The translations under genes and the position numbers were made by a program. Below are positions 46,237-57,599 of a stretch of DNA of 64,000 bases, in pieces; positions within the stretch are counted from its first letter, which is position 1, and each line of letters opens with the position of its first letter. A model generated the notes under the pieces. The model made no database searches, had not been told where the DNA came from, and saw only the letters and a program-made list of their open reading frames with translations. Origin of the DNA: Gammaproteobacteria bacterium (GTDB lineage: Bacteria > Pseudomonadota > Gammaproteobacteria > Eutrophobiales > Eutrophobiaceae); assembly GCA_021773235.1 (NCBI GenBank), contig JAJFKL010000021.1, positions 62,001 through 126,000 of the forward strand, read 5' to 3'.

Positions 46237-47172
46237 TTAAAGACTAAATCCAAATTCTTTTTCAAACTTCACTTTAAACTCATCAAGTGTAAATGAATGG
46301 TTTTGTGTTCCATGCTGTGCAATTTTTATTGAACCCATGAGTGATGCAATCCTGCCAGTCGTTTCCCAATCCATATCGTTAGTTAAACCATAGAGTAAAC
46401 CTGCACGGTAAGCATCACCACAACCTGTGGGATCAGTAATTGATTCTGGTTTTACACAAGGGATATCGATTTGTTTTTCTTTGGTGTAGATAGTTGAACC
46501 ATCACCGCCACGAGTAACAATCAAGGCATCAACCTGTGCTGAAATTTCATCTGCTGTCAGGCCAGATTTATCTTGCATCATCTGCCATTCATAATCGTTG
46601 ACCGTTACCCATGTCGCTTTTTTGATAAACTGAGAAAGTTCATCACCATTAAACATGGGCATTCCCTGACCTGGATCGAAGATGAATGGTATGCCGGCAG
46701 CTGCGAATTGATCCGCATGTTGTAACATACCATCTCGACCATCCGGCGATATGATGCCTAATTTACAATCTTTAGCATCGGCAACTTTATTTTGATGTGA
46801 TTCATTCATCGCACCCGGATGGAATGCTGTAATCTGATTATCATCCAGATCTGTCGTAATGAATGCCTGTCCAGTAAATGCCTCATCAATAACTGTAATG
46901 TGTTGTCGATTCATGCCGCGCTTATCCATCCAATAAGCATAGGGATCAAAATCCTTTCCAACTGTGGCCATAGGCAACGCAATTTTGTCATCAAGCAGAT
47001 TAAGATTGTAAGCTATATTCCCGGCACAACCACCAAACTCGCGACGCATCTCGGGGACAAGAAACGAGACATTTATCATATGCACTTTCTCTGGAAGGAT
47101 ATGATTTTTAAACTGATCGGGAAATATCATAATATGGTCATACGCCATCGACCCACAAATCAAAACACTCAT
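46237..47172 (-). CDS. PfkB-family carbohydrate/nucleoside kinase
   Basis: 311 residues. The PfkB signatures are present: GGCAGNIAYNLNLLDDK near the N-terminus and DPTGCGDAYRAGLLYGL near the end, where the usual GAGD anion hole reads GCGD (the catalytic Asp is kept). The family phosphorylates ribose, fructose or adenosine; an adenosine-kinase-like role is common for proteins of this type in gammaproteobacteria, but the substrate is not provable here. It is monocistronic, convergent with glcB and divergent from the membrane protein at 47345. Confidence 0.85.
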   Translation of the reverse strand: MSVLICGSMAYDHIMIFPDQFKNHILPEKVHMINVSFLVPEMRREFGGCAGNIAYNLNLLDDKIALPMATVGKDFDPYAYWMDKRGMNRQHITVIDEAFTGQAFITTDLDDNQITAFHPGAMNESHQNKVADAKDCKLGIISPDGRDGMLQHADQFAAAGIPFIFDPGQGMPMFNGDELSQFIKKATWVTVNDYEWQMMQDKSGLTADEISAQVDALIVTRGGDGSTIYTKEKQIDIPCVKPESITDPTGCGDAYRAGLLYGLTNDMDWETTGRIASLMGSIKIAQHGTQNHSFTLDEFKVKFEKEFGFSL

Positions 47173-47344
47173 AAATTTAGAACCCTTTGCTATTAATTAT
47201 TGAATACCACTAATTAAATAAAATTAATGGTGAATAAGATTAGTTATAATGTGCAATATATCACCCCTAAAGAGGCCTGTTAATTTTATTTTTTAATTTA
47301 GTTAATGTACCGTTAAACATGAAAAATATTCGTGATTTAAGACC

Positions 47345-47989
47345 ATGACATTAACTCAGTCAATATTTCACCAACACACTCTCTTTGCTTTATTCGTCTA
47401 TGGTTTAAGCATTGTTATTGTTCTGCCGATATTTGTATTTATTCACGACAAGCTTGATAACAACTTTTTGCAGTTGTGTTGGGATAAAGTAGGCATGCCA
47501 TTAATTAGAGCATTTTTAATTATTGGCTTCATTCTGCTCATTTATCCGATTAATTTTGGCCTTGATACAGCACCACCAATAAATGATCTCCTGTCTGTTG
47601 ATGATAAGCGATCAAGTTTTCTGATTAATATGATCTTCTTACTGACATTCTTTTTCCCATTCATCCCCTTGTTAGGTAAGTTAGATGAATTAACTATTCC
47701 ATTGCAAGGCATCCTATGTTCGATGATTATTTTTAGTTGGCTATGCCAGGGGCTAAATATTAAAGACTATAGTTTGTTTCCTGACTTCAAAGTATTTGCT
47801 TTAATCATACTCATGTCTGTAGCCACACATTGGCTGGCAAAACATATCGCCGAGTATACTGGTGACTATCTTGATAGATTATTTCATCGAGAAGGTTTTA
47901 AAACACTTAGCTTTAAAGCCGTCGTGCTTATTATGCAATGTCCCGTTATATTAATATTTGGCATCTATCTCGGTAAACAAATACCTTGA
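47345..47989 (+). CDS. Hypothetical polytopic membrane protein
   Basis: 214 residues, not recognised. About six hydrophobic segments: LFALFVYGLSIVIVLPIFVF, LIRAFLIIGFILLIYPINFG, FLINMIFLLTFFFPFIPLLG, LQGILCSMIIFSWLCQGLN, FALIILMSVATHWLAKHIAE and AVVLIMQCPVILIFGIYLG. A motif THWLAKHIAEYTGDYLDRLF with charged residues lies between the fifth and sixth. The C-terminal stop is 9 bp from the convergent uvrA stop. Function unknown. Confidence 0.7.
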   Translation: MTLTQSIFHQHTLFALFVYGLSIVIVLPIFVFIHDKLDNNFLQLCWDKVGMPLIRAFLIIGFILLIYPINFGLDTAPPINDLLSVDDKRSSFLINMIFLLTFFFPFIPLLGKLDELTIPLQGILCSMIIFSWLCQGLNIKDYSLFPDFKVFALIILMSVATHWLAKHIAEYTGDYLDRLFHREGFKTLSFKAVVLIMQCPVILIFGIYLGKQIP

Positions 47990-47997
47990 AGATAAGT

Positions 47998-50859
47998 TTA
48001 AGACACTTTTTCTAGTTTCACTTTAGTCTTTGAGTTTTTAAGAACTGCCTTAAGGAAATGTCCAGTGTGAGAGTCCGGGTGCTTAGCCAATTGTTCCGGT
48101 GTACCCACCGCAATTATTTCTCCACCACCATCACCACCTTCTGGTCCTAAATCGATTATCCAGTCAGCAGTCTTAATGACATCAAGGTTATGCTCAATGA
48201 CAATGATGGTATTTCCATGCTCACGTAATCGATGAAGTATATCGAGTAGCTGTTGAATATCATGAAAATGCAAACCCGTTGTTGGCTCGTCAAGTATATA
48301 AAGCGTTTTTCCTGTATCCCTTTTTGACAACTCCTTGGAAAGCTTTACGCGTTGCGCCTCACCACCGGATAAGGTGGTCGCATTTTGTCCAAGCTTGATA
48401 TACGACAAACCGACATCCATTAATGTTTGCAACTTACGCGCAAGTACAGGGACAGCATCAAAGAATTCACGAGCCTCTTCAACACTCATATCCAATGTCT
48501 CATGAATATTTTTACCTTTATAACGTACATCCAATGTTTCTCGATTGTAACGTTTACCTTTACAGGTATCGCAGGGGACATAGATGTCAGGAAGAAAGTG
48601 CATCTCGACCTTTATCAAGCCATCACCTTGACACGCTTCACAACGTCCTCCTTTAACATTGAAACTAAAACGACCGGGTTTGTATGCTCGTGATCGGGCC
48701 TCTGCCGTCGCTGCAAATAATTCGCGAATGGGAGTGAATAACCCTGTGTATGTAGCCGGGTTTGAACGCGGTGTACGACCAATGGGGCTTTGATCAATAT
48801 CAACGACCTTATCAAAGTGTTCCAGTCCATGAATTGATTCGTAAGGTGCTGGCATTGTATTCGCCCGATTTAAATCACGCGCTACTATTTGATAGAGCGT
48901 GTCGTTTATCAAGGTCGATTTACCTGAGCCTGACACGCCTGTAATACACGTCATTAAACTAACCGGGATAACAAGATCGACGTGTTTTAAATTATTGCCT
49001 GTCGCATCTTTTAACTCCATTACCTGCATAGGGTTATATGGAATACGCTGTTGCGGAATCGGGATTTGTATCTTTCCTGACAAATACTGTCCGGTTAAAG
49101 AGTTTTTATCGGCAGCGATCATTTCTGGTGTGCCTTGAGAAACGATCTCACCACCATGAACACCAGCACCGGGGCCTATATCAATCACATGTTCAGCGGC
49201 ATTTATCGCCTCTTCATCATGTTCAACAACAATAACAGTATTACCTAAATCTCTAAGGTGATATAAAGTTTTCAGTAAGCGTTGATTATCTCTTTGATGT
49301 AATCCAATTGAGGGTTCGTCAAGAATATACATAACGCCAACCAGTCCCGCACCAATCTGACTCGCCAGACGGATACGTTGCGCCTCTCCTCCAGACAAGG
49401 TTTCGGCACTGCGTTCTAGCGTCAGATAATCAAGCCCAACATTGACCAGAAAGTTAAGTCGATCATTGACCTCTTTTAATATCTTAACGGCAATCTTGCC
49501 GCGGGCACCATCTAACTCAAGGGTTTTAAATAATGACTGCGCCTTGATAACTGTCATCGCAGTAATATCAGACAAGGCAATGTCATTGATTAAGACATTT
49601 CGTGCTGATTTATTTAAGCGTGTTCCCCCACATGACGGGCAAGGTTTATGCGTTTGGTATTTTGCCAACTCTTCACGGACCATGACTGAATCCGTTTCCA
49701 GATAACGTCGTTGTAAATTGGGTATAACACCTTCAAAGGAATGCTTGCGCGTAACAACTTTATTTTTATCACGCAAATACTCAAACTCTATCTCTTCATC
49801 ACCACTGCCATAAAGTAATGTATTTTTTATTTCATCTGTGAGCTCTTCATAGGGTGTATCAAGCTCAAACTGATAATGCGCTGCAATTGAGCTAATCATC
49901 TGAAAATAATAGGCATTGCGCCTATCCCAGCCTTTTATGGCGCCACCAGGCAAACTTAGTTCAGGATGTTGAACGACACGCCCCGGGTCAAAATATTGAA
50001 CATGTCCTAATCCATCACACTTACCGCATGCACCAGCCGGATTATTAAATGAAAATAAACGAGGTTCTAATTCACTCAAGCTATAACCGCACTTATTACA
50101 GGCAAACCGGGAAGAAAATAACTGTTCTTCAGTTATTTTGTCAGCTTCCATCGGTACAATGAGTGCGACGCCATCTGATAAACGCAATGCCGTTTCAAAT
50201 GATTCGGCTAAACGTAATTGTAGGTCCTCCCTGACTTTAAAACGATCAACGACAACCTCGATTGTATGTTTTTTACGTAACTCAAGCTCAGGTACAGCAT
50301 CCAATTCAACGATATGGCCATCAATCCGAGCGCGAATAAAACCTTCGGTGCGTAAGCGTTCAAGAACCTGAAGGTGCTCTCCTTTTCGTTCCTGTACTAC
50401 GGGAGCCAACAACATGAGACGTTCTTCCTGAGGTCTGGCTAAAACCAAATCCACCATCTGTGTAATGGTCTGCGCCTCAAGTAAAGTCTTATGTTCAGGA
50501 CAATGAGGCTGACCAACGCGCGCGAACAATAAACGCAAGTAATCATATATCTCTGTAATCGTACCTACTGTTGATCGGGGGTTATGCGACGTAGTCTTCT
50601 GCTCAATAGAGATAGCCGGTGATAAACCTTCAATGTGGTCCACATCAGGTTTTTCCATCATCGACAAAAACTGTCTGGCATAGGCAGACAGTGATTCGAC
50701 ATATCGCCTTTGTCCATCGGCATAGATGGTGTCAAAAGCCAGAGAAGATTTTCCCGAACCAGAAATACCCGTCACGACGATTAACTTATCGCGCGGGATA
50801 TCAATATCAATATTTTTTAAATTATGGGTTCGAGCACCACGTATACTAATCGTATCCAT
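47998..50859 (-). CDS. uvrA: Excinuclease ABC subunit UvrA
   Basis: 953 residues. Two ABC ATPase units have Walker A at [13 protein letters not shown] (near 31) and [13 protein letters not shown] (near 640), both ABC signatures LSGGEAQR, and zinc clusters (CNKCGY / CGKCDG and CEACQGDG / CDTCKGKR). UvrA finds bulky lesions with UvrB. Gene order uvrA / MFS / ssb with divergent transcription matches pseudomonads. I saw no good LexA box in its 78-bp promoter interval, only a weak CTGT-N8-ATGG match. Confidence 0.97.
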   Translation of the reverse strand: MDTISIRGARTHNLKNIDIDIPRDKLIVVTGISGSGKSSLAFDTIYADGQRRYVESLSAYARQFLSMMEKPDVDHIEGLSPAISIEQKTTSHNPRSTVGTITEIYDYLRLLFARVGQPHCPEHKTLLEAQTITQMVDLVLARPQEERLMLLAPVVQERKGEHLQVLERLRTEGFIRARIDGHIVELDAVPELELRKKHTIEVVVDRFKVREDLQLRLAESFETALRLSDGVALIVPMEADKITEEQLFSSRFACNKCGYSLSELEPRLFSFNNPAGACGKCDGLGHVQYFDPGRVVQHPELSLPGGAIKGWDRRNAYYFQMISSIAAHYQFELDTPYEELTDEIKNTLLYGSGDEEIEFEYLRDKNKVVTRKHSFEGVIPNLQRRYLETDSVMVREELAKYQTHKPCPSCGGTRLNKSARNVLINDIALSDITAMTVIKAQSLFKTLELDGARGKIAVKILKEVNDRLNFLVNVGLDYLTLERSAETLSGGEAQRIRLASQIGAGLVGVMYILDEPSIGLHQRDNQRLLKTLYHLRDLGNTVIVVEHDEEAINAAEHVIDIGPGAGVHGGEIVSQGTPEMIAADKNSLTGQYLSGKIQIPIPQQRIPYNPMQVMELKDATGNNLKHVDLVIPVSLMTCITGVSGSGKSTLINDTLYQIVARDLNRANTMPAPYESIHGLEHFDKVVDIDQSPIGRTPRSNPATYTGLFTPIRELFAATAEARSRAYKPGRFSFNVKGGRCEACQGDGLIKVEMHFLPDIYVPCDTCKGKRYNRETLDVRYKGKNIHETLDMSVEEAREFFDAVPVLARKLQTLMDVGLSYIKLGQNATTLSGGEAQRVKLSKELSKRDTGKTLYILDEPTTGLHFHDIQQLLDILHRLREHGNTIIVIEHNLDVIKTADWIIDLGPEGGDGGGEIIAVGTPEQLAKHPDSHTGHFLKAVLKNSKTKVKLEKVS

Positions 50860-50937
50860 TCAAAGATTTCACTATTCTAGAGGCAACCTGTTAATATAAA
50901 TGGTTTTGCATACTCGATCCAAGATAACTTCATAATA

Positions 50938-52155
50938 ATGAATTCAAAGTCCATGTCAGCTACCGAATTGAAGGCAGCATTGTCGCTCTCTGCGGTTTTT
51001 TTTCTACGTATGCTACCTTTATTCATGCTACTTCCAGTGCTCAGTCTGGCTGGAGACGCATACCATGCCTCAACACCGCAATTACTTGGTATAGCACTAG
51101 GCATTTATGGTCTGACACAGGCCAGCCTACAAATACCCTTTGGCATGTTATCGGATCGATTTGGAAGAAAGCCGATTATATGCCTAGGATTGATAATATT
51201 TATTATAGGCAGCCTAGTTGCGGCAATGTCAGATTCAATTTATGGATTAATCTTAGGTAGAGCCTTACAAGGGGCTGGTGCTATAGCAGCGGCAATAATG
51301 GCTCTGGCAGCTGATCTCAGCACCGAAGACCATCGCACCAAGGTTATGGCCATTATCGGAATCACTATTGGCATCTCATTCTCAGTTGCCTTTGTATTAG
51401 GTCCTTTGTTGTATAATTACATAGGTATAAACGGGCTGTTTTATTTTGGCATTTGTCTGGCTATCCTGGCGATATTAACCCTGCTCATCATAGTCCCAAA
51501 TCCGACAGAACAAACCAATAGAGATAAAGGTTCGATTAATCTTCAGAGCTTAAAATCAGTTCTCTCTAACCCGTATCTGCTTAAACTAGATATCAGCATC
51601 TTTAGCTCTCATCTAATCCTGATGGCCAACTTTGTCGTGATTCCACTCTCATTGCGCGATCATGTGCAAATCGAGCCTACATCACATTGGCAGGTATACC
51701 TTGGCGTTCTATTTGCGTCTTTATTTATTATGGTGCCTTTTATGATGTTTGGTGAACGATTGAAGAAAACAAAAGCATTTTATATCACCAGTATTCTACT
51801 TATCATCCTCTCTCAGGCTGGGCTGGCTTTTTTCCACTTAAATCTGGTGTCCTTGGTCTTATTTATGGTTTTATTCTTTGGCGCATTTAATTACCTGGAA
51901 GCACTCTTACCTTCCGAGGTCTCAAAAGCCACTTCGGCTGAAACCAAAGGTACTGCGCTGGGAGTCTATTCCAGCTCTCAATTCATTGGGATTTTTATTG
52001 GTGGTGTAATTGGTGGTTTTTTTCACCAACAATTCGGCATTGCAAGTGTTCATTCCTTTTGTCTATTCATGGCGTTATTATGGCTCTGCATAATCATGTA
52101 CCTGCCTCATAATGAGAACACGTATAAAAATAGACTTGAAGAAAATATGGTCTAA
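50938..52155 (+). CDS. MFS transporter (multidrug-resistance/YajR-like)
   Basis: 405 residues, twelve membrane helices. Motif A is GMLSDRFGRKPIICLGL after helix 2, and GRALQGAGAIAAAIMALAAD marks helices 4-5. Proton antiport of drugs or metabolites is typical, but the substrate is not predictable. In pseudomonads an MFS gene of this kind also sits between uvrA and ssb, so the location is ancestral rather than acquired. It starts 79 bp from uvrA and ends 149 bp before ssb. Confidence 0.9.
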   Translation: MNSKSMSATELKAALSLSAVFFLRMLPLFMLLPVLSLAGDAYHASTPQLLGIALGIYGLTQASLQIPFGMLSDRFGRKPIICLGLIIFIIGSLVAAMSDSIYGLILGRALQGAGAIAAAIMALAADLSTEDHRTKVMAIIGITIGISFSVAFVLGPLLYNYIGINGLFYFGICLAILAILTLLIIVPNPTEQTNRDKGSINLQSLKSVLSNPYLLKLDISIFSSHLILMANFVVIPLSLRDHVQIEPTSHWQVYLGVLFASLFIMVPFMMFGERLKKTKAFYITSILLIILSQAGLAFFHLNLVSLVLFMVLFFGAFNYLEALLPSEVSKATSAETKGTALGVYSSSQFIGIFIGGVIGGFFHQQFGIASVHSFCLFMALLWLCIIMYLPHNENTYKNRLEENMV

Positions 52156-52304
52156 AGCGAAAATGATTTTTCAAAATATTTGTCTGGAAACTGAATCTAT
52201 TCTTTATAAAATGATTCTTTGAAGTTTTATAAGCCTTTCACAGACTTAGATAATACAGTTAACAATTAATCCAATATATTTAATATTTTTAGGAGAGCAT
52301 CAAC

Positions 52305-52784
52305 ATGGCACGCGGTGTAAATAAATGCATACTAGTTGGCAATCTGGGTAACGATCCAGATATACGATACACCGCAGGTGGTGCTGCAGTGGCAAACATT
52401 AGTATTGCGACTGCTGAGTCCTGGAAAGATAAAAATAGCGGTGAGCAGCAAGAAAGAACAGAATGGCACCGTGTTGTTTTTTTCGGCCGTCTTGCAGAAA
52501 TTGTTGGTGAATACCTCCGAAAAGGTTCACAAGTTTATGTCGAAGGCCGCCTACAAACTCGTAAGTGGCAAGACAAGGAAGGACATGACCGCTATACAAC
52601 TGAAATTGTTGCAAATGAAATGCAAATGCTTGGTAGCAAGAGCGGTGGTTCTGCAAATTACGAGTCTGCACCTCAATCTCAACCTGCTCAGAACCAAAAC
52701 TATGCACCTGCTGAATCACAAGCTGCACCGGCATCTTCACCAGCAGCTGTAGCTGATGATTTTGATGACGATATCCCGTTTTAA
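52305..52784 (+). CDS. ssb: Single-stranded DNA-binding protein Ssb
   Basis: 159 residues. An OB fold ([60 protein letters not shown]) occupies the first 110 residues. A Gln/Ala/Pro-rich linker and the acidic tip DDFDDDIPF follow, the docking peptide for RecO, PriA, ExoI and others. A clear ribosome binding site (AGGAGA) lies before the ATG. It is convergent with the large PAS/GGDEF/EAL gene, 8 bp apart. Confidence 0.97.
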   Translation: MARGVNKCILVGNLGNDPDIRYTAGGAAVANISIATAESWKDKNSGEQQERTEWHRVVFFGRLAEIVGEYLRKGSQVYVEGRLQTRKWQDKEGHDRYTTEIVANEMQMLGSKSGGSANYESAPQSQPAQNQNYAPAESQAAPASSPAAVADDFDDDIPF

Positions 52785-52792
52785 TTGCAACA

Positions 52793-55700
52793 TTACTTTT
52801 TTCTATTTCTGTATCTAAGTGCACGAGGTTTAGCAATACCATAACCTTGTGCATAATCGACACCTATTTTTTTTAGCTCTTGCAAAATAGCATCGTTTTC
52901 GACAAATTCAGCAATGGTTTTTTTACCCATGATCTGCCCAATCTCGTTGATTGATTTCACCATTGCGCGATCGATTCGATCCGTCTTTATGTCTCTGACA
53001 AAGGCTCCATCGATTTTTAGATAGTCGACCGGCAAATTTTTCAAATAACCAAATGAAGATACGCCACTACCAAAATCGTCTAATGCAAAACGACAACCTT
53101 TCTCTCTAATTTTTTTAATAAATCGTATTGCATTTGATAGGTTTGCTATCGCAGATGTTTCAGTAATTTCAAAACATATTTTATTTGGGCTGACTAGATT
53201 CTCATCTAGTTTACTAATTAGATATTCCATGAACTCATCATTACCCAAGGTCTGCCCTGATAAATTAATGGTACACAATTCTAATTTCTTTTGCTTTGCA
53301 GGATGTGCCGCCAACCATGAAAATGCAGAGTTGATTACCCAATGATCTATTTTTGTAGATAATCCAAATCGTTCTGCGGCTGGTAAAAAAGCACCCGGAG
53401 GAATAACTTCACCATCTTTCCCAATCATGCGTATCAATAGTTCATAGTGATCACCCTGTTTTATACTCTGATCGATAGGTACTATCTTTTGATAATGTAA
53501 TACAAAAAGATCTTCTTCTAAAGCTTGATTAATTCTGGCAACCCATTTCATTTCACCCCGATGCTGACTAACCTGCTTATCATCAACAGAATAAATATGT
53601 ACCCGATTTCTACCCGCATCCTTAGCAGCATAACAAGCTGCATCAGCCGCACTTAATACCTCATTCACGTTACCAATTTCAACCGATATGGGTACCAATC
53701 CAATACTGACACCAATAGAGAACTTTTTGTCTTGCCAGACAAAACGAAATTCTTCTACGGTAGCTCTCAATGAATCTGTAACCCGCCGTGCATGTGCGAT
53801 ATCACAATGCTCCATCAACACACCAAACTCATCGCCACCCAGCCTAGCTAAGGTATCTCGTTTCCTGACCTGGCTTAATAATATTTCACTTAACTGTCTC
53901 AATAATTCATCTCCCGCCAAATGACCACAGGTATCATTAATTATTTTGAATTGGTCAAGATCGAGATAACATATAGCATGTTCTCCGGGCGTAGATAGAT
54001 TAGCTTCTATAACTCGCTGTAATCGTCGTTCGAACTCCGACCGATTAACGAGTCCGGTCAGCGCATCGTGCGTCGCCTGGTAAGATAGTTCTTCAGAGAG
54101 GCGAAAAGCTTCTGAAATATCCTCACATACAATAAATAAGCTATGCTCCCCTTGTGCATCATTTACAACTCGAACTGATTCTCTGACCATAATAATATGA
54201 CCATTCTTATGCACCTTGCGTAGATCCCAACGATGGACAATATCGGGCATCTCGAAACACTGCTTAATTTTTTCCCGTGCAATTTTTAAATCATTCTTAT
54301 GAATAACTGCAGTAACATTTTTGCCTTTCAACTCATTAACATTATAACCAAGATGGTTCGCACCATATTCATTTACAGTCAGGATAGTGCCATCCTCACT
54401 TGTATTAAAAAACATCGCAGGTGTATCGTCATAAAGAGTACGGAATTGAAGCTCGCTTGCAGCCAAGGCGACACTTATTCTTTTTTGCTCTGATATATCG
54501 ACATGGGTACCAACCATTCGTATTACGTCACCTGCACTATTTCTCACACCGAAACCTCGGGACAAAATATCAACGAAATATCCATCCTTATGTAGCAGAC
54601 GAAATTCGATACTAAATATATTCGTTCTACCAGATGTATAATCATCGACCAGTGTGAATGTTTTTTCTATATCGTCTGGATGCAATAAGGCTTTAAATGC
54701 TTCAATTCCATTTAGTACATCATCAGTCTTATAACCCAGCATACTTTTCCATCTTGGTGAATAATAAATATTATTCGTATCCATTTGCCAATCCCATAAT
54801 CCATCGCTTGCACCTTCCATGGCTAATGCAAAACGTTCTTCACTCTCACTTAATGCTGTCGTTATTTTTTCACGCTCAAAAATACCACCTAGGATCTGGG
54901 CAATATGTTCCATTAAGGAGACGTTATCTGCAGACTCTTGTATCGTATGAAAATAATTTCCGAACGTGCCAATTACTGAACCATCTGTCGCACGAATAGG
55001 GACAGAGTAGCTAGATTTAAGATCATAAGACAAAGCCAACTCAAAATAATCTTTCCAAAGCGGATCATTTTCAATATCAGGAACAATAATTGTTTTATTT
55101 AAAAATGCCGCTGTACCACAACTACCTGCTTTAGGCCCAACTTTGACCCCGTCAACCGCTTCAAGATATTCTGCTGGCAAACTAGGAGCAGCGACTGACC
55201 ACAGTCGTGCGCCTTCCTCATCAAGTAAACGTATTGAACATTTTACATCCACAAATAGCTGTTCAATCATATTAATCACCAAGCAACATAATTCATTAAA
55301 CGGTGGGTTTTGATAAATTATCTGAAATATCTCATTTTCTAACTTGAGAAGCGCTTCTGCTTTGTTGCTTTCATTTCTAACACGAATAGTTTGAATGCCA
55401 TAACTCAGGTTATCAGCAAGATGTTCTAGTAATTCGACTTCTTCGATATCAAATGCATTTTTTTCTGCGGAATAGATCAAAAAACAACCAAAAGATTCTT
55501 CATCTATGTTTAATGGCAATGCAATCATGGAAGCATAGCCTCTCTCCAAGGCAGACTTTCTCCATGGTGTATAAACGGAATCTTTTAAAATATCACGACA
55601 AATATAAGGTTTATTTGTTCGTATGCAGATACCAACAGGCCCCCTCCCTCTTGGTTTATCATCCCATGAAAACAACTTATCCAAATAGCCTGCTTCATAT

Positions 55701-57451
55701 CCGGAAATAGCATTAGGTATGACTTGTTTATTTCCATCATGTTCTGCGTAACCGACCCAAGACATCCTATAATTACCGACATTGATGACAATATCGCAAA
55801 TGGATTGTAGTAATTTCTTTTCATCAGTTATATGTACCAGAGATTGGTTGCATTGATTTAATACCATCAAGGCACGGTTAGTCCTGCTAAGTAATGCATC
55901 TGTATGCTTAATATCACTTATATCTCTGGTAATGGATAATGTAGATTCTTCTCCATTATGCTCGACTAGTGAGGCAGAAATTGTGCCTGGGTAAGCTTCG
56001 CCATTTTTTCTTTTAAATTCGAATTCGTGATTACTTACATAACCCTGATCCTGTAGTAACTTCACGTATTCTTCTCGATCTTTATTTGAAGACCATATTC
56101 CCAACTCAATACTCGTTTTACCTAATGCCTCTTCTTCAGTAAAACCGGTTGCCTGAGTAAACCCTTTATTCACCTCAATCATGTTCCCATCCTTGAGTCG
56201 GGTTAGAACGATAATATCCGGGCTAGTTTCTATAGCTTCCGATAAACGTTTCTGACTATTCTTAAAAGCGGCATCAGTTTCTTTTTGATGCGTTATATTG
56301 AACATCACGCCACGTAATCTATCCGGCACACCTGATTTATCCTTCACGACATGCACTAAGTCTTTTATCCAAACAATTGTCCCATCTGCGGAAAGCATAC
56401 GATATTCAAACTGATGGTCCTTGCCATGTTCTGTTTGGAGAGAACAGTAGTTTGCAGCATCAACTCGATCATCAGGGTGAATATGATCTAACCAAAAGTT
56501 CTCTTGGTACCAATCATCTATAGGATACCCGAGCATTTTCTCTGCTGGATCACTAACGAAGGTAAACAATAATTCTGGCAAACGCACTTCCCAAACAATC
56601 GCATCAATATCATTTATAAGCGTGATGTATTGTTGTTCTCTTTCTTTTAGTGCGAGTTCTATTTTTTTTCGTTCAGTAATATCACGCGTTACTGCAAGAT
56701 GCTCAAAAACAAAACCTGAACTATCCTCTACTGGACGAGCATGAGTTTCCATCCACCTTCGGGTTCCTTTTAAACCCACAAGTTCAAATTCAAGTGAGCA
56801 TGTCTCGCCAGCGAACACACGCTGATTTAGTGATTTGAATTTTTCCCGATGATCTTCTGCAATTAATTCATAAACACACATCCCCGTTACCTGTTGTAAT
56901 GAATCGGCTTCTATCATTGTCAACCCAGCAGCATTCATGTATATCAATTCACCATCTTTCCCAATCTGTTTGAAGCACTCGGGTTGGAGTTCAACCATGT
57001 ATTGAAATTTTTGATAATTGAATTCAACTTCCTTGAATAGTTTCCTTTCTTCCAAAGTCTGATCAGTAATATCCTGAATAAAACAATAATGACTAACTGG
57101 AGATTTATCATTTTCCAGTCCCTTAACCATAACGATATGGTTATAAAAGACCGTCGCATTTTTACGGATACCACGTAGATTTATTTCAGATCGTCCCACC
57201 CCCATCATTTCTTTATAAGCACTGTCTGCGAAACCAATATCATCCTGGTGAATGGTATCTTTCCATCGCATACCCATAATATCTTCAGGCTGATAACCAT
57301 AGACCTCTGCATAATCAGCATTAACACTGAGATAATTTCCTTGCCTGTCTATCCGGGCAACACATTCAAGTGCATGCTCGAATATATCACTGACATTCGA
57401 AGTCGATTCAAATCGTTGTTTTTTGGGCGTGTATGTTTTTTTGGTCATCAA
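52793..57451 (-). CDS. Large multi-PAS/GAF sensor with GGDEF and EAL domains
   Basis: 1552 residues, no membrane helix. Order by eye: four PAS (about 20-135, 145-265, 275-395, 405-525; each ending in a PAC-type ITDQT/RDITE segment), two GAF (540-690, 705-860), two more PAS (870-995, 1000-1120), GGDEF (1130-1290) and EAL (1305-1548). The cyclase site is intact (LARLGGDEFGV), with an RKRD inhibitory site five residues before. The EAL motif reads ELLIRM, keeping the Glu, and DDFGSGVSSFGYL, ETSAI and the QGYGIAKP end are present, so phosphodiesterase activity is likely. Such tandem proteins switch direction with their sensory input, which could be light, redox or small molecules. Confidence 0.92.
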   Translation of the reverse strand: MMTKKTYTPKKQRFESTSNVSDIFEHALECVARIDRQGNYLSVNADYAEVYGYQPEDIMGMRWKDTIHQDDIGFADSAYKEMMGVGRSEINLRGIRKNATVFYNHIVMVKGLENDKSPVSHYCFIQDITDQTLEERKLFKEVEFNYQKFQYMVELQPECFKQIGKDGELIYMNAAGLTMIEADSLQQVTGMCVYELIAEDHREKFKSLNQRVFAGETCSLEFELVGLKGTRRWMETHARPVEDSSGFVFEHLAVTRDITERKKIELALKEREQQYITLINDIDAIVWEVRLPELLFTFVSDPAEKMLGYPIDDWYQENFWLDHIHPDDRVDAANYCSLQTEHGKDHQFEYRMLSADGTIVWIKDLVHVVKDKSGVPDRLRGVMFNITHQKETDAAFKNSQKRLSEAIETSPDIIVLTRLKDGNMIEVNKGFTQATGFTEEEALGKTSIELGIWSSNKDREEYVKLLQDQGYVSNHEFEFKRKNGEAYPGTISASLVEHNGEESTLSITRDISDIKHTDALLSRTNRALMVLNQCNQSLVHITDEKKLLQSICDIVINVGNYRMSWVGYAEHDGNKQVIPNAISGYEAGYLDKLFSWDDKPRGRGPVGICIRTNKPYICRDILKDSVYTPWRKSALERGYASMIALPLNIDEESFGCFLIYSAEKNAFDIEEVELLEHLADNLSYGIQTIRVRNESNKAEALLKLENEIFQIIYQNPPFNELCCLVINMIEQLFVDVKCSIRLLDEEGARLWSVAAPSLPAEYLEAVDGVKVGPKAGSCGTAAFLNKTIIVPDIENDPLWKDYFELALSYDLKSSYSVPIRATDGSVIGTFGNYFHTIQESADNVSLMEHIAQILGGIFEREKITTALSESEERFALAMEGASDGLWDWQMDTNNIYYSPRWKSMLGYKTDDVLNGIEAFKALLHPDDIEKTFTLVDDYTSGRTNIFSIEFRLLHKDGYFVDILSRGFGVRNSAGDVIRMVGTHVDISEQKRISVALAASELQFRTLYDDTPAMFFNTSEDGTILTVNEYGANHLGYNVNELKGKNVTAVIHKNDLKIAREKIKQCFEMPDIVHRWDLRKVHKNGHIIMVRESVRVVNDAQGEHSLFIVCEDISEAFRLSEELSYQATHDALTGLVNRSEFERRLQRVIEANLSTPGEHAICYLDLDQFKIINDTCGHLAGDELLRQLSEILLSQVRKRDTLARLGGDEFGVLMEHCDIAHARRVTDSLRATVEEFRFVWQDKKFSIGVSIGLVPISVEIGNVNEVLSAADAACYAAKDAGRNRVHIYSVDDKQVSQHRGEMKWVARINQALEEDLFVLHYQKIVPIDQSIKQGDHYELLIRMIGKDGEVIPPGAFLPAAERFGLSTKIDHWVINSAFSWLAAHPAKQKKLELCTINLSGQTLGNDEFMEYLISKLDENLVSPNKICFEITETSAIANLSNAIRFIKKIREKGCRFALDDFGSGVSSFGYLKNLPVDYLKIDGAFVRDIKTDRIDRAMVKSINEIGQIMGKKTIAEFVENDAILQELKKIGVDYAQGYGIAKPRALRYRNRKK

Positions 57452-57560
57452 TAATAAATTAATGTACTAAGCAAAAATGTTTTGTCCTTAGTTATCGTTC
57501 CATGCACTATCCTGTGAAGCTCATATTTACGAGCATCAGGAATTTATTATTTCTTAAGTA

Positions 57561-57586
57561 TAAGTGTAGTTATATTGCTACACTTA
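57561..57586. repeat. Inverted repeat in the PAS-protein/pyk divergent intergenic region
   Basis: TAAGTGTAG (57561-57569) and CTACACTTA (57578-57586) are exactly complementary with an 8-nt loop. It lies 14 bp before the tandem CRP-like sites. It may be an operator. No T run follows on either strand. Confidence 0.4.
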
Positions 57587-57599
57587 AATTTAATTAAAA

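Noticed and set aside
50860..50937. LexA-like box before uvrA
   Set aside because: CTGTTAATATAAATGG has the left half of a LexA box but the right half is ATGG instead of ACAG. A score-based scan would be needed; by eye it is too weak.
52336..52863. Additional open frames over ssb, both strands
   Set aside because: They are shadows of the ssb coding sequence with low-complexity composition.
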